A stretch of DNA of 45,051 nucleotides from Lacticaseibacillus baoqingensis (GCF_003946165.1 NZ_RHOI01000023.1:1-45051), one strand, 5' to 3'. Counted from the first letter of the stretch, positions 33,273-41,360 are shown. Numbers and translations: made by a program. The notes: a model not told the origin generated them from the sequence alone.

Positions 33273-35081
33273 TTATTCGGCTGGCAAGGTGGGTTTAGCA
33301 AAGAAATAACCTTGAAAATACGTGATCCCCAACGCGGTGGCAAAATCGACATCCGCTTGCGTTTCGACGCCTTCCAAAATCAACCGTAATTGATTTTTCC
33401 TTGCTACTTCTGCCCAAAATCTGATCCGTTCATGGATCCGCTCATCATCTTCATACTGACGCAAGTTTTGGATCGCAAATTTGACCCCGTCCACATATGG
33501 GATCAACTCCCGCACCAACTCATAACTATTATCACTGCCCACATCATCAATGTGGATCCGGATACCAGCATCGCGATACATGGCACTGATCCGCCGCGTC
33601 GTCGCCAGATCCGGCACATCCACGATCTCGACAGTCAAAGCACTAGGCCCGGCATCATGTTGATAACACGCGATCAAAGCCGCAGCCGTTTGCGGATCGG
33701 CAAACTGCGCCAGGGTCAAGTTGATTGCCACGCGCGAACAAGCCAAATGGGCCACTGCTTGATACAGCAAATCGACTTGTTGGGCCACCGGCAAGTCAAA
33801 CCGTGCTGGCAAGACCCAGTGCTGGTTGTCTTCATCAAAACGGCGCAATAATAATTCACTAGCAAAACGCTGGTTTTGATACATGATCGGTTGGGCAAAA
33901 AATGCATAAGTCGGCGCCCCTTGCGCACTGGCCAATGGCGTACGATCGATCACGAGGGTATCGCCACCGCTTTTTTTAGCGGCATACAAGCTATCATCCG
34001 CCCGCTTGTAAAGATCATCATCGCGCTGATCGGTCGCTTGCATGACCGTAGCGCCAATAGAGATATGCGCTTTCAGCTTTTTTTCAGCATAAGTAAAGTC
34101 ATGGTTGCGCACCGCTTGCCAGCAATCGATCAAAAGCTCACGCGCTGATGCCAAGTCCACATCAGGTAACGCAATGGTAAACTCTTCGCCGCCAAAACGA
34201 TAGAGATGCTGATCATGGCCAGAAGCCGCCAAACGTGCTTGCAACAAAGCGGCCACTTGCATCAAGATGGCATTAGCCGCAAGATGGCCATAATCTTGAT
34301 TTAACTTGCGGAGATGATCGACATCGACGGCCGCCAAGACTAACGGGGTGTGTTGGCGCTTGGCGGTGGCAAACAACGTCTCAAGATCTTGCTGATCGCG
34401 CTGATACGCCGACACCCCGGTCACTTCATCATAAGTCGCCAACTGTGCCATTTGCCGTTGCGCCCGACGCTCACGCCGCTGCACCTGCCAGGAAAATGCC
34501 GTGGTAATGGTCAATATGCCAAACATCACGATTGCTTGACCCCTAAGGCGCCCATCGACTTGCAACCCGATCGTCATCCGCGGCAAAGTGCCCCAAAAAG
34601 CCGCCCCCATAAACCACCCGCCTAACAAGACGATCAAGGGATGATATTGGCCACGCTTTTGCTCGTAACGGATCAACGACAATAAACCGACGATCGCACA
34701 AATAGCCACTAAACTCCAGCTGCTCCATGACTGCCCATGATAATAAACCCACAACCCTACGACACACGCCGCTCTAAGCAAGTATTCGCCGATACTGATC
34801 TGATCATCAAATAAAGGCACCAGTAAAATAAAGGCAGCTAAATTAAGCAGCAACATCGACTCCATGTAAGCCGCATACTCGCCGCCAAGCAACAGCGCCA
34901 CCACGACCACCGGCAAAGCCGATAACGCCACGCGATAACCATTACGATGCATGCGGCGCTGATCAAAGGCTGACTCCCATAAATAGGCATCGATGCCAAT
35001 AAAGCCTAATGCAAATAAAATTGCGACTAACGTTTGCGCGGTCCACAGCATCAGACCAATATCACTAAAATTATAATGCAC
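33273..35081 (-). CDS. Membrane-bound GGDEF-EAL protein (cyclic-di-GMP metabolism)
   Basis: A 602-residue protein. The first ~200 residues carry about seven hydrophobic segments, a likely sensor. The GGDEF domain (about 205-380) has the active signature 297-GGEEF-301; the inhibitory I-site RxxD is not kept (SGHD). The EAL domain (about 388-602) has E409 in 'SELLLR', N454, E485, D512-D513, K534, E570 in 'LEGVET' and Q590, the ligands needed for phosphodiesterase action. Either or both activities are possible. The start is a GTG at 35081 behind GGGGGA. Such proteins are uncommon in lactobacilli. It lies immediately upstream of the pilus operon on the same strand, separated by a terminator. Confidence 0.9.
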   Translation of the reverse strand: MHYNFSDIGLMLWTAQTLVAILFALGFIGIDAYLWESAFDQRRMHRNGYRVALSALPVVVVALLLGGEYAAYMESMLLLNLAAFILLVPLFDDQISIGEYLLRAACVVGLWVYYHGQSWSSWSLVAICAIVGLLSLIRYEQKRGQYHPLIVLLGGWFMGAAFWGTLPRMTIGLQVDGRLRGQAIVMFGILTITTAFSWQVQRRERRAQRQMAQLATYDEVTGVSAYQRDQQDLETLFATAKRQHTPLVLAAVDVDHLRKLNQDYGHLAANAILMQVAALLQARLAASGHDQHLYRFGGEEFTIALPDVDLASARELLIDCWQAVRNHDFTYAEKKLKAHISIGATVMQATDQRDDDLYKRADDSLYAAKKSGGDTLVIDRTPLASAQGAPTYAFFAQPIMYQNQRFASELLLRRFDEDNQHWVLPARFDLPVAQQVDLLYQAVAHLACSRVAINLTLAQFADPQTAAALIACYQHDAGPSALTVEIVDVPDLATTRRISAMYRDAGIRIHIDDVGSDNSYELVRELIPYVDGVKFAIQNLRQYEDDERIHERIRFWAEVARKNQLRLILEGVETQADVDFATALGITYFQGYFFAKPTLPAE

Positions 35082-35281
35082 AGTTATTGTCCCCCAAGCT
35101 CTCTAACCCTCAATTCTACCCCATTTTCACCGAAATCGGGATAGAATTTCGACTGATTTTCCAGTCCAAATCCCAAAATAATGATACTTTCTCATCTTGG
35201 TGCCATCTAGGATTGGATTGCGCTAACAGCGATAATATCATGATTAATCGCATTGATGCGGGGATTTTCACTGACCATGAG

Positions 35282-35310
35282 TTGACAAAAAGATTAAAAC
35301 AGTCTAATCT
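35282..35310 (+). promoter_or_regulatory. Promoter of the T-box operon
   Basis: A perfect TTGACA at 35282-35287 and TAATCT 17 nt later (35305-35310). The -10 is weak, but position and spacing suit the start of the T-box leader at about 35316. The region 35082-35281 shows nothing else. Confidence 0.55.
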
Positions 35311-35315
35311 GATTA

Positions 35316-35600
35316 CAATCATATACCTGTCGTGAAGATGAGTACGCTGAAATGACGCTTCAGAGAAACCTCGGATGGTGCAAGGGGTCAGCGGTTTTAA
35401 GCAGAAGATGGTCTTCAATTAGACATTACTGGTGAGCTTGGCGAGCCAGTGACGGTCACTCCCGTTAACGAGCTTGGGTATGCGCCAATACGCAAGTACC
35501 TGCAAAGGGAGCCTGTGCAAGCAGACTCTAAACCAAGGTGGTAACGCGGACAAAGCCGCCCTTGACCGGAATAAAAACCGATCGAGGGCGGCTTTTTTTA
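35316..35600 (+). ncRNA. T-box leader (tRNA-sensing riboswitch)
   Basis: Landmarks of a T-box occur in order: GAAGATGAGTA (35334-35344, including the AGTA turn of the specifier loop), AGAGA (35362-35366), GGATGGTG (35373-35380), a specifier side reading AAGATGG (35405-35411), several stems, the T-box AAGGTGGTAACGCGG (35535-35549), and a terminator. The T-box TGGT pairs with a tRNA ending ACCA, so the sensed tRNA has discriminator A. That fits tRNA-Met with ATG (35408-35410) as specifier and rules against Asp (GAT). Other readings of the loop (TTA, TTT) cannot be excluded without folding. It controls the ABC transporter that follows. Confidence 0.88.
35555..35599 (+). terminator. T-box attenuator terminator
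   Basis: GCCGCCCTTG (35555-35564) pairs with CGAGGGCGGC (35583-35592), followed by TTTTTTT. In the uncharged-tRNA state the T-box pairs with part of this stem instead, allowing read-through. After it, 35600-35772 is an unusually long untranslated stretch, part of which recurs at 38940. Confidence 0.88.
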
Positions 35601-35603
35601 AAG

Positions 35604-35726
35604 CGTGAACACCCACGGGTGCAGCCGGCTGGCGATATGACATCACTTGCACATGGGTCAGCCGATTTCGTCGATCCCCGCTGATTTCCCTGGGCAATAG
35701 TGGTTCACACCTTGCTCGACGTGTAC
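35604..35726 (+). repeat. Leader repeat, copy A
   Basis: The stretch from CGTGAAC to GTGTAC in the untranslated region between the T-box terminator and the permease gene resembles 38940-39049. Shared anchors include CGTGAAC, CACG[G/A]GTGCAG, CCGCTGATT and GG[C/T]AATAG. Copy A has no terminator of its own. Confidence 0.5.
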
Positions 35727-35772
35727 AATTAACACCTGTAAGATTAGTTAACTCTTTAGTGGAGGAATTACC

Positions 35773-36486
35773 ATGTGGAAAATTATCACCGAGTCGACGC
35801 CGCAATTGATCGTGGCGGGACTGAAATACACCATTCCGATCGCGGTCATTTCATTTGTGATCGGTTTGATCTTGGCTTTGATCGTCGCCTTGACGAGGAT
35901 CAGCCAAAAACGCGGTGCCTTCAGCATTTTACGCTGGATCGCGAGCTTTTATGTTTGGCTATTCCGGAGCACCCCATTGCTGGTGCAATTGTTCATCGTC
36001 TACTTCGGTTTACCTTATTTGATCGTTCCAGGACTGTTCCCCAACGGTATCAAGCTTGATCCGTATACCGCTGGGATCATCACCTTTTCGCTGAACACTG
36101 GCGCTTATTGTGCCGAAACCGTGCGCGCGGCTTTGCTGTCTGTGCCTACTGGCCAATGGGAAGCAGCCTATGCGATCGGCATGACCCGCAACTTAGTCCT
36201 GCGGCGGATCATCATTCCGCAAGCCTTACGGACTGCCTTGCCGCCATTGAGCAACAGCTTCATCGGCTTGGTCAAGGATACGTCGCTGGCCGCTTCGATC
36301 ACGATCGTGGAAATGTTTGAAGTCAGCCAACAAATCGCAGCCGCCAACTACCAGCCGCTGTTAATGTATACGTTAGTTGCGTTGATCTACGCCGTCTTTT
36401 GTACCGTCTTGAGCTGGCTGCAAAAATGGCTGGAAAAGAAATCTTCGGCTTATATGCTGCCGACCCAAGGAGGCACGAACGCATGA
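35773..36486 (+). CDS. Amino acid ABC transporter permease (HisM/TcyB family)
   Basis: A 237-residue inner-membrane permease of the polar amino-acid uptake (PAAT) family, with about five membrane segments. The EAA loop that docks the ATPase is 'LLSVPTGQWEAAYAIGM'. 'RSTPLLVQLFIVYFGLP' is a typical family marker. GGAGG lies 6 nt before the ATG. It is first after the T-box leader and its stop overlaps the ATPase start by 4 nt. The closest kinds are cystine/polar amino-acid permeases; with the Met-type T-box and a Cys/Met lyase nearby, a sulphur amino acid is the likely cargo. Confidence 0.92.
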   Translation: MWKIITESTPQLIVAGLKYTIPIAVISFVIGLILALIVALTRISQKRGAFSILRWIASFYVWLFRSTPLLVQLFIVYFGLPYLIVPGLFPNGIKLDPYTAGIITFSLNTGAYCAETVRAALLSVPTGQWEAAYAIGMTRNLVLRRIIIPQALRTALPPLSNSFIGLVKDTSLAASITIVEMFEVSQQIAAANYQPLLMYTLVALIYAVFCTVLSWLQKWLEKKSSAYMLPTQGGTNA

Positions 36487-37223
36487 TCTCACTTGATAAA
36501 CTCTCCAAGCGCTTCGGCGACAACGTAGTGTTAAAAGATATCACCACCAACTTCCCGGAAAAAGAAACTACCGTCATCCTCGGCCCTTCTGGATCCGGCA
36601 AGTCCACGTTATTACGGAGCTTGAACCTGCTGGAAAAACCAGAATCCGGGATCTACAAATTAGATGATCTGACCATCGATTTTTCCAAACCGATCTCGAG
36701 CAAAACCACCTTGGATCTGCGTCAACGCACAGAAATGGTGTTTCAAGGCTTCAACCTGTTCCCTCATCTGACGGTGTTGAAAAACATCATTGAAGGGCCG
36801 GTACACGTGCTGAAGACCCCTAAGGATCAAGCAATCCAAGAAGCCAAGCAGTTGTTAGCCAGCGTTGGCTTGGCGGAAAAAGAAGACGCCTATCCGGCTC
36901 AGCTGTCTGGCGGTCAAGCGCAACGTGTCGCCATTGCCCGCAGCTTGGCAATGCATCCGGAATACATCTTGCTGGATGAGCCGACCAGCGCACTTGATCC
37001 AGAACTCGAATTAGAAGTCTTGAAAGTTCTGCTCAAGATCCATAACGAAAACCAGTCCATGGTGATCGTGACGCATAACATGGCATTTGCCAAGCAAGTC
37101 GCCAACAAGATCTTATTCATCGAACATGGCGACGCCCGTTATGATGGGCCGACAGACGGCTTTTTCAATTCGGATGATGCGCGGATCAAGAGTTTCATCG
37201 CGTCGATGACATTTTCGATCTAA
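36483..37223 (+). CDS. Amino acid ABC transporter ATP-binding protein
   Basis: A 246-residue ABC ATPase of the PAAT family. Walker A 'GPSGSGKST' (34-42), Q-loop in 'MVFQGFNLFPH', signature 'LSGGQAQRVA', Walker B 'YILLDEPTSALDP' and switch His in 'VTHNMAFA' are all intact. The true start is the ATG at 36483, inside ATGA with the permease stop; a longer in-frame reading overlaps the permease and is rejected. It supplies energy to the permease above. Confidence 0.95.
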   Translation: MISLDKLSKRFGDNVVLKDITTNFPEKETTVILGPSGSGKSTLLRSLNLLEKPESGIYKLDDLTIDFSKPISSKTTLDLRQRTEMVFQGFNLFPHLTVLKNIIEGPVHVLKTPKDQAIQEAKQLLASVGLAEKEDAYPAQLSGGQAQRVAIARSLAMHPEYILLDEPTSALDPELELEVLKVLLKIHNENQSMVIVTHNMAFAKQVANKILFIEHGDARYDGPTDGFFNSDDARIKSFIASMTFSI

Positions 37224-37240
37224 GTGCTCGCTTCATCCTG

Positions 37241-37260
37241 CCGCGCTAACAAAAGCGCGG
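37241..37260 (+). other. Intercistronic hairpin
   Basis: CCGCGCT/AGCGCGG with a 6-nt loop between the ATPase and the first binding-protein gene, without a T run. Such hairpins can stabilise the downstream mRNA so that the binding proteins are made in excess of the membrane parts. Confidence 0.5.
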
Positions 37261-37305
37261 TGGCATTGAGGCCAGGACTATTTTAATCAAAAAGGGGTAA
37301 TCACT

Positions 37306-38115
37306 ATGTCTAAACGATGTTTGTTCCGCAGCGTACTCGCTGTTGCTAGTCTCTTACTGATCGGCGTTGGCCTCAGTGCTTGCGGCACCAAGACCGCGAC
37401 CAAGACCACTTACAAGTCTGAACTGGTGAAGAAAAACACCTTGACCGTCGGCTTGGAAGGCGTCTATCCACCTTATTCTTACCGCAAAGACGGCAAGCTG
37501 ACCGGTTTTGAAGTGGAATTGGTCCAGCAAATCGCCAAGCAGCTCGACATCAAAGTCAACATCAAGCCGACGAAGTGGGATGGCTTGATCGCTGGCGTTG
37601 GCAGCGGCCGGTTTGATTTCGTCGTCGACAACATCACCGCGACTGAGGCGCGCAAGAAGCAATACGCCTTTTCCACGCCATATGTTTATTCGCATTATAT
37701 CCTGGTCACTAAACAAGGCAGCGCGATCAAGTCCATCGACGATGTCAAAGGCAAGCGAATGCTTGCTGCCAACGGTTCCGACAATGCCCAAGTCGCCAAG
37801 AAATTCGGCGCCACGATCGTGCCTAACAGCGATTTTTCCGTTGATATCAAAATGATCAAAGACGGCCGCGCCGATGGCACCGTCAATGCGCTATCCGCTT
37901 GGCAGGATTATCAAAAAACCAACTCGACTGCCGGCGTGTCTGCCACTGAGATCCCAGCAGCTAAAGTTGCGCCTGCGCAAATCGCCGCTTTAATGAGCAA
38001 AAAGAACCCTAAACTGCGCCAATCCGTCAACAAAGCCTTAGCCACCTTACGCACAGACGGCACGCTGAAAAAGCTTTCCGTTAAGTACTTTGGTACCGAC
38101 ATCACAGAAAAATAA
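37306..38115 (+). CDS. Amino acid ABC transporter substrate-binding lipoprotein
   Basis: A 269-residue extracytoplasmic binding protein of family 3. The signal peptide ends in the lipobox LSAC (Cys26), so it is a membrane-anchored lipoprotein. 'LTVGLEGVYPPYSYRKDGKLTGFEVEL' opens the binding fold, and 'DFVVDNITATEARKKQYAFSTPY' forms part of the ligand pocket. AAAAAGGGG lies before the ATG. It delivers ligand to the permease encoded upstream. It is a close relative of the next gene. Confidence 0.93.
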   Translation: MSKRCLFRSVLAVASLLLIGVGLSACGTKTATKTTYKSELVKKNTLTVGLEGVYPPYSYRKDGKLTGFEVELVQQIAKQLDIKVNIKPTKWDGLIAGVGSGRFDFVVDNITATEARKKQYAFSTPYVYSHYILVTKQGSAIKSIDDVKGKRMLAANGSDNAQVAKKFGATIVPNSDFSVDIKMIKDGRADGTVNALSAWQDYQKTNSTAGVSATEIPAAKVAPAQIAALMSKKNPKLRQSVNKALATLRTDGTLKKLSVKYFGTDITEK

Positions 38116-38130
38116 AAGGGGACATCCATT

Positions 38131-38937
38131 ATGTCAAAGAAGCTCATTCACACCTTGATCGCCACTGCTGCGGTGCTGGCGACTGTCGCCACCACCGGCG
38201 TCACGACGCACGCCGCCAGCAAACCCAGCTTCAACTCTGAACTCGTTAAGAAAAACGTGCTAACAGTTGGTACCGAAGGCGAGTATAAGCCTTATGCCTA
38301 CCGTCAAGATGGCAAAATGACCGGTTTTGAAGTCGATTTTGCCAAAGCTGTCGCCAAGAAGATCGGCGTTAAAGTCAAGATCGTCCCGACCAAGTGGGAT
38401 AGCTTGATCGCCGGCGTTGGCGCTAAGCGCTTTGATATTGCCGTCGATAATATCACTTCAACGCCAGCGCGGAAAAAGCAATACGCCTTTTCCAACACCT
38501 ACTTGTACTCGCCATATATCTTGATCACCAAAGCCGGCAGCACGATCAAGACGATCCAAGATGTCAAAGGCAAAAATATCATTGCCGGCACCGGTACTGA
38601 TAACGCCGTGGTCGCCCAAAAGTATGGCGCCAAGCTGATCCCTAATGGTAACTTCTCCACCACGCTTTCCATGATAAAAAACGGCCGCGGCGACGGCACC
38701 GTCAATGCCGTCACCGCCTGGAATGATTACAAGAAGTCGAATGCTACCACCGGCTTTACCGCCAAGCAGATCCCGGCAAAAGACGCCGCGCCAGCGGAGA
38801 TCGGGGCATTGATGAGCAAAAAATCCCCGAAACTGCGCAAAGCGATCAACAAAGCCATCAAGCAACTCCGTGCCGACGGAACGTTAAAGAAGCTCTCCAC
38901 CAAATACCTCGGCAGCGACCTCACTGAAAAAGAATAA
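38131..38937 (+). CDS. Second amino acid binding protein, lacking a lipobox
   Basis: A 268-residue family 3 binding protein, clearly a tandem duplicate of the preceding one (same 'FNSELVKKNxLTVGxEGxYxPY' opening, 'RKKQYAFSNTYLYSPY' pocket). Its N terminus is a Sec signal peptide ending in THA before AS with no Cys anywhere near, so it cannot be a lipoprotein and should be released or stay tethered by an uncleaved signal. Only 15 nt separate the genes. Residue changes around the pocket suggest a different or overlapping ligand. No terminator follows directly; the sequence runs into leader repeat copy B. Confidence 0.92.
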   Translation: MSKKLIHTLIATAAVLATVATTGVTTHAASKPSFNSELVKKNVLTVGTEGEYKPYAYRQDGKMTGFEVDFAKAVAKKIGVKVKIVPTKWDSLIAGVGAKRFDIAVDNITSTPARKKQYAFSNTYLYSPYILITKAGSTIKTIQDVKGKNIIAGTGTDNAVVAQKYGAKLIPNGNFSTTLSMIKNGRGDGTVNAVTAWNDYKKSNATTGFTAKQIPAKDAAPAEIGALMSKKSPKLRKAINKAIKQLRADGTLKKLSTKYLGSDLTEKE

Positions 38938-38939
38938 AA

Positions 38940-39049
38940 CGTGAACCCCACGAGTGCAGGCGACGACTTATCCGCATGCCTGCAGTGAGTGGCAACGCGG
39001 GTCCGCTGATTATTTTTGGTAATAGTTCAAACTACTAGGGACGAGGTAC
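38940..39049 (+). repeat. Leader repeat, copy B
   Basis: It resembles 35604-35726 over its whole length with gaps. Unlike copy A it contains a T-box-like GAGTGGCAACGCGGGTC (38987-39003), a GCAGGC/GCCTGC stem before it, and TAGTTCAAACTA (39023-39034), which resembles the MET-box recognised by LysR-type sulphur regulators. Confidence 0.5.
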
Positions 39050-39063
39050 GCCGAGTCCCTTTT
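38956..39063 (+). promoter_or_regulatory. Candidate attenuator before the Cys/Met lyase gene
   Basis: A stem GCAGGC/GCCTGC, a T-box-like motif, and a hairpin GGGAC/GTCCC (39038-39042 with 39055-39059) followed by TTTT lie 19 nt before the ATG. GTCC at 39001-39004 could pair with GGAC and compete with that hairpin. There is no room for a full T-box stem I outside the preceding gene, so this is either a degenerate T-box or another attenuator. Confidence 0.45.
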
Positions 39064-39081
39064 ACATAGGAGGAAATCGCA

Positions 39082-40230
39082 ATGACTGAATTCAATACCC
39101 GGCTGATCCATGGCGAAGCGATCAACGACAACTCGACTGGCGCGATTTATACGCCAGTGTATACCAGCACGACATTCGCTTTTCCCACGGCTGACAGTTC
39201 CCCGCGCTGGGACTATACACGCAGCGGCAATCCGACCCGCGATTACTTGGAAAAGCAAGTCGCAGCCTTAGAAGGCGGCGAAGCGGCGTTTGCTTTTGCT
39301 TCTGGCTTGGCGGCGATCCATGGGGTCTTTTCGTTATTTGCCCCTGGCGATCACGTCATCGTCGGCGATACCGTTTACGGCGGGACTTGGCGCTTATTGA
39401 ACAGTTATTTTGCCACACACGGTTTGACCATCACCGCCGTTGATACCCGCGACTTGGACGCGATCGCCGCGGCGATCACACCGCAAACCAAGGCGATCTA
39501 TTTTGAGACGTTCACCAACCCCTTGCTGCATGTTACCAGCGTGAAAAAAGTGGCCGCCTTGGCCAAGAAACACCATTTGTTGACCATCGTTGACAACACG
39601 TTCTTGACCCCTTATCTGCAACAACCGCTGGCTTTAGGGGCAGACATCGTCTTGCATTCGGCAACGAAATATCTCAACGGCCACTCTGACGTCTTAGCCG
39701 GGATCGTCGTGGCGAAAACACCAGCGCTGGCACAGCGGGTCTATTTTGCCCAAAATGCTTTAGGCGGCGTGTTGTCGCCACGTGATGCAGATCTCGTGCG
39801 GCGGGGCATTGAAACTCTCAGTGTGCGCATGGATCGTGAACAAGCTAATGCCCAGTTCTTGGCCGAATTTTTCAACGACAGCGACGCCGCAGATACTGTC
39901 TTTTACCCTGGCCTGCCAGGCACGGATGACTATCAAATCGCCCAAGCTGAGACTAATGGCGCTGGTGCGGTGTTTGCCGTTTACCTCAACCAAGCTTACG
40001 ACGCAGAGACGTTTGTCAATCACCTCCAACTCTTCAAACTCGCCGTTTCGCTGGGTTCGGTTTCCAGCCTTGCAGAACTGCCGTACTTGATGACACATGC
40101 AGAATTACCGGTTGCCGATCGCTTAGCCACCGGGATCACACCGCAGTTGGTTCGCTTTGCCATTGGCTTAGAAGATCAAAAAGACCTGCTGGCAGACATC
40201 CAACAAGCATTGGCCGCCGCCAAGCAATAA
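39082..40230 (+). CDS. Cystathionine beta/gamma-lyase family enzyme (Cys/Met metabolism PLP)
   Basis: A 382-residue PLP enzyme of the trans-sulphuration family, acting on cystathionine, cysteine, homocysteine or methionine in the cytosol. Landmarks are 'YTRSGNPTR' (Y45, R47, phosphate contacts from the neighbouring subunit), 'FASGLAAIHGVFSLF', 'DNTFLTPYLQQP' (D171) and the Schiff-base K196 in 'HSATKYLNGHSD'. MetC, cystathionine gamma-lyase and methionine gamma-lyase cannot be told apart here. AGGAGG lies upstream. It follows the amino-acid transporter on the same strand, with its own candidate attenuator. Confidence 0.92.
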   Translation: MTEFNTRLIHGEAINDNSTGAIYTPVYTSTTFAFPTADSSPRWDYTRSGNPTRDYLEKQVAALEGGEAAFAFASGLAAIHGVFSLFAPGDHVIVGDTVYGGTWRLLNSYFATHGLTITAVDTRDLDAIAAAITPQTKAIYFETFTNPLLHVTSVKKVAALAKKHHLLTIVDNTFLTPYLQQPLALGADIVLHSATKYLNGHSDVLAGIVVAKTPALAQRVYFAQNALGGVLSPRDADLVRRGIETLSVRMDREQANAQFLAEFFNDSDAADTVFYPGLPGTDDYQIAQAETNGAGAVFAVYLNQAYDAETFVNHLQLFKLAVSLGSVSSLAELPYLMTHAELPVADRLATGITPQLVRFAIGLEDQKDLLADIQQALAAAKQ

Positions 40231-40243
40231 CCATTATCCCAAA

Positions 40244-40305
40244 GCTGAGCCACCGAGTGGTTTCAGCCCATGATACGACGCCTTGAGGCCACGATTCGTC
40301 TTTTT
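40244..40305 (+). terminator. Tandem hairpins after the lyase gene
   Basis: A hairpin GCTGAGCCAC/GTGGTTTCAGC (40244-40267) is followed by GACG...CGTC with TTTTT (40277-40305), which could terminate. A larger alternative stem joins 40278-40296 with 40308-40325. The stretch 40231-40434 holds no gene. Confidence 0.5.
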
Positions 40306-40413
40306 AAATCGCGGTTCCAAGGCGTTTGTGTTGCAAAACGCGGCTTTGGCGCGACTAGCCGATCAATGTCTTAGTCCCGTTGTTGAGGTTAGAATGCAGG
40401 CAGGCGGACTTTT

Positions 40414-40421
40414 GTTATACT
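40414..40421 (+). promoter_or_regulatory. Extended -10 promoter of the GNAT gene
   Basis: TGTTATACT, an extended -10 element (TGn + TATACT at 40416-40421), lies 14 nt before AGGAGG. No good -35 is seen, as often in extended -10 promoters. Confidence 0.5.
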
Positions 40422-40449
40422 AGAGACATATTCAAGGAGGTCTTTGCGG

Positions 40450-40977
40450 ATGCGAATCCAACCCGTTACCAAGCCATACTTAAACGCCAGCCTTGCTGTG
40501 ATCGCTGCGGCTTTTGCCAACGCGCCTCACACCGATGGACATGAAGCCGAGTTAGTGACGGCATTGCGGCAAAGCCCTGCTTACCACCCTGACTATGACG
40601 TGATCGCCGTTAACGACAACGATCGCGTCATCGGCCATGCCATGTTAAGTCCCGCTGTCGTGGTGGGTGAAACTACCCGTTGGCCGCTTTTCGTCTTGGC
40701 GCCTTTAGCCGTTCATCCAGACGTTCAAAACCGCGGCGTCGGTGGTGCACTGCTCACTTATTTAGAGATCCAAGCCGGTGAAGACGCCCGCCGCGGCATT
40801 GCCATTCTTGGCGACCCGGCTTATTATGGCCGCTTTGGCTACCAACCGGCAGCAGACTTTAATATCACTGCGCCAATGACGGTGCCTAGCGCGAATTTTA
40901 TGGTCAAAGAGTTGTTGGCGTCAGGGTTGCACGGTGTCAGCGGCGAACTGCAATACGCGCCTGAATTCGGCCTTTAA
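40450..40977 (+). CDS. GNAT family N-acetyltransferase (YhbS-like)
   Basis: A 175-residue GCN5-related acetyltransferase. The acetyl-CoA loop is 'VHPDVQNRGVGGALL' (motif A, R/Q-x-x-G-x-G/A type), preceded by beta strand 'PLFVLAPLAV', with 'YYGRFGYQPA' as motif B. The YhbS-like group acts on small molecules or proteins; the substrate is unknown. The ATG at 40450 has AGGAGG at 9 nt; a TTG at 40444 is only 3 nt away and is rejected. It is probably co-transcribed with the DUF2200 gene 25 nt downstream. Confidence 0.9.
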   Translation: MRIQPVTKPYLNASLAVIAAAFANAPHTDGHEAELVTALRQSPAYHPDYDVIAVNDNDRVIGHAMLSPAVVVGETTRWPLFVLAPLAVHPDVQNRGVGGALLTYLEIQAGEDARRGIAILGDPAYYGRFGYQPAADFNITAPMTVPSANFMVKELLASGLHGVSGELQYAPEFGL

Positions 40978-41002
40978 GGAACCCTAAAAGGAGATGATTG
41001 CC

Positions 41003-41335
41003 ATGAGTGAGCGGATTTTCGCGCTTCCTTTTAACCAGCTCTACCCTTTGTATCTCAATAAGATCCAGCGCAAAGGCCGCACGCAAGCAGAGCTGGATGC
41101 CGTTTTGCGCTGGCTGACCGGCTACGATACCGCGACTTTGCATACCAGTACGTTGCCGCTGCGGGATTTTTTTACCCAAGCCCAAATGCCGCTTGCCAGC
41201 AGTCAGATCACTGGGGTCATTTGCGGGGTACGCGTCGAAACCATTCGCGATCCTTTGCTGCAACAGATCCGCCAAATGGACAAAGTCGTCGATGAGCTAG
41301 CCAAGGGTAAGGCGATCGATCAGATCTTGCGATAA
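41003..41335 (+). CDS. DUF2200 family protein
   Basis: A 110-residue protein of DUF2200, a small conserved family of unknown function. Family features are 'FNQLYPLYLNKIQRKGRTQAEL', 'WLTGY' and 'ITGVICGVRVE(T/E)IRDPLL', followed by a helical Lys-rich end. AAAAGGAG lies before the ATG at 41003. It follows the GNAT gene closely and ends at a strong terminator. Confidence 0.9.
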   Translation: MSERIFALPFNQLYPLYLNKIQRKGRTQAELDAVLRWLTGYDTATLHTSTLPLRDFFTQAQMPLASSQITGVICGVRVETIRDPLLQQIRQMDKVVDELAKGKAIDQILR

Positions 41336-41360
41336 ATCAGCCATTTTCTTCAAACCGCCA

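Noticed and set aside
35087-35335. 82-residue plus-strand frame before the T-box
   Set aside because: It covers the T-box promoter, has no ribosome site and no family-like sequence.
36399-36482. 28-residue extension of the amino-acid transporter ATPase
   Set aside because: It overlaps the permease coding region; the ATGA overlap start at 36483 fits the family.
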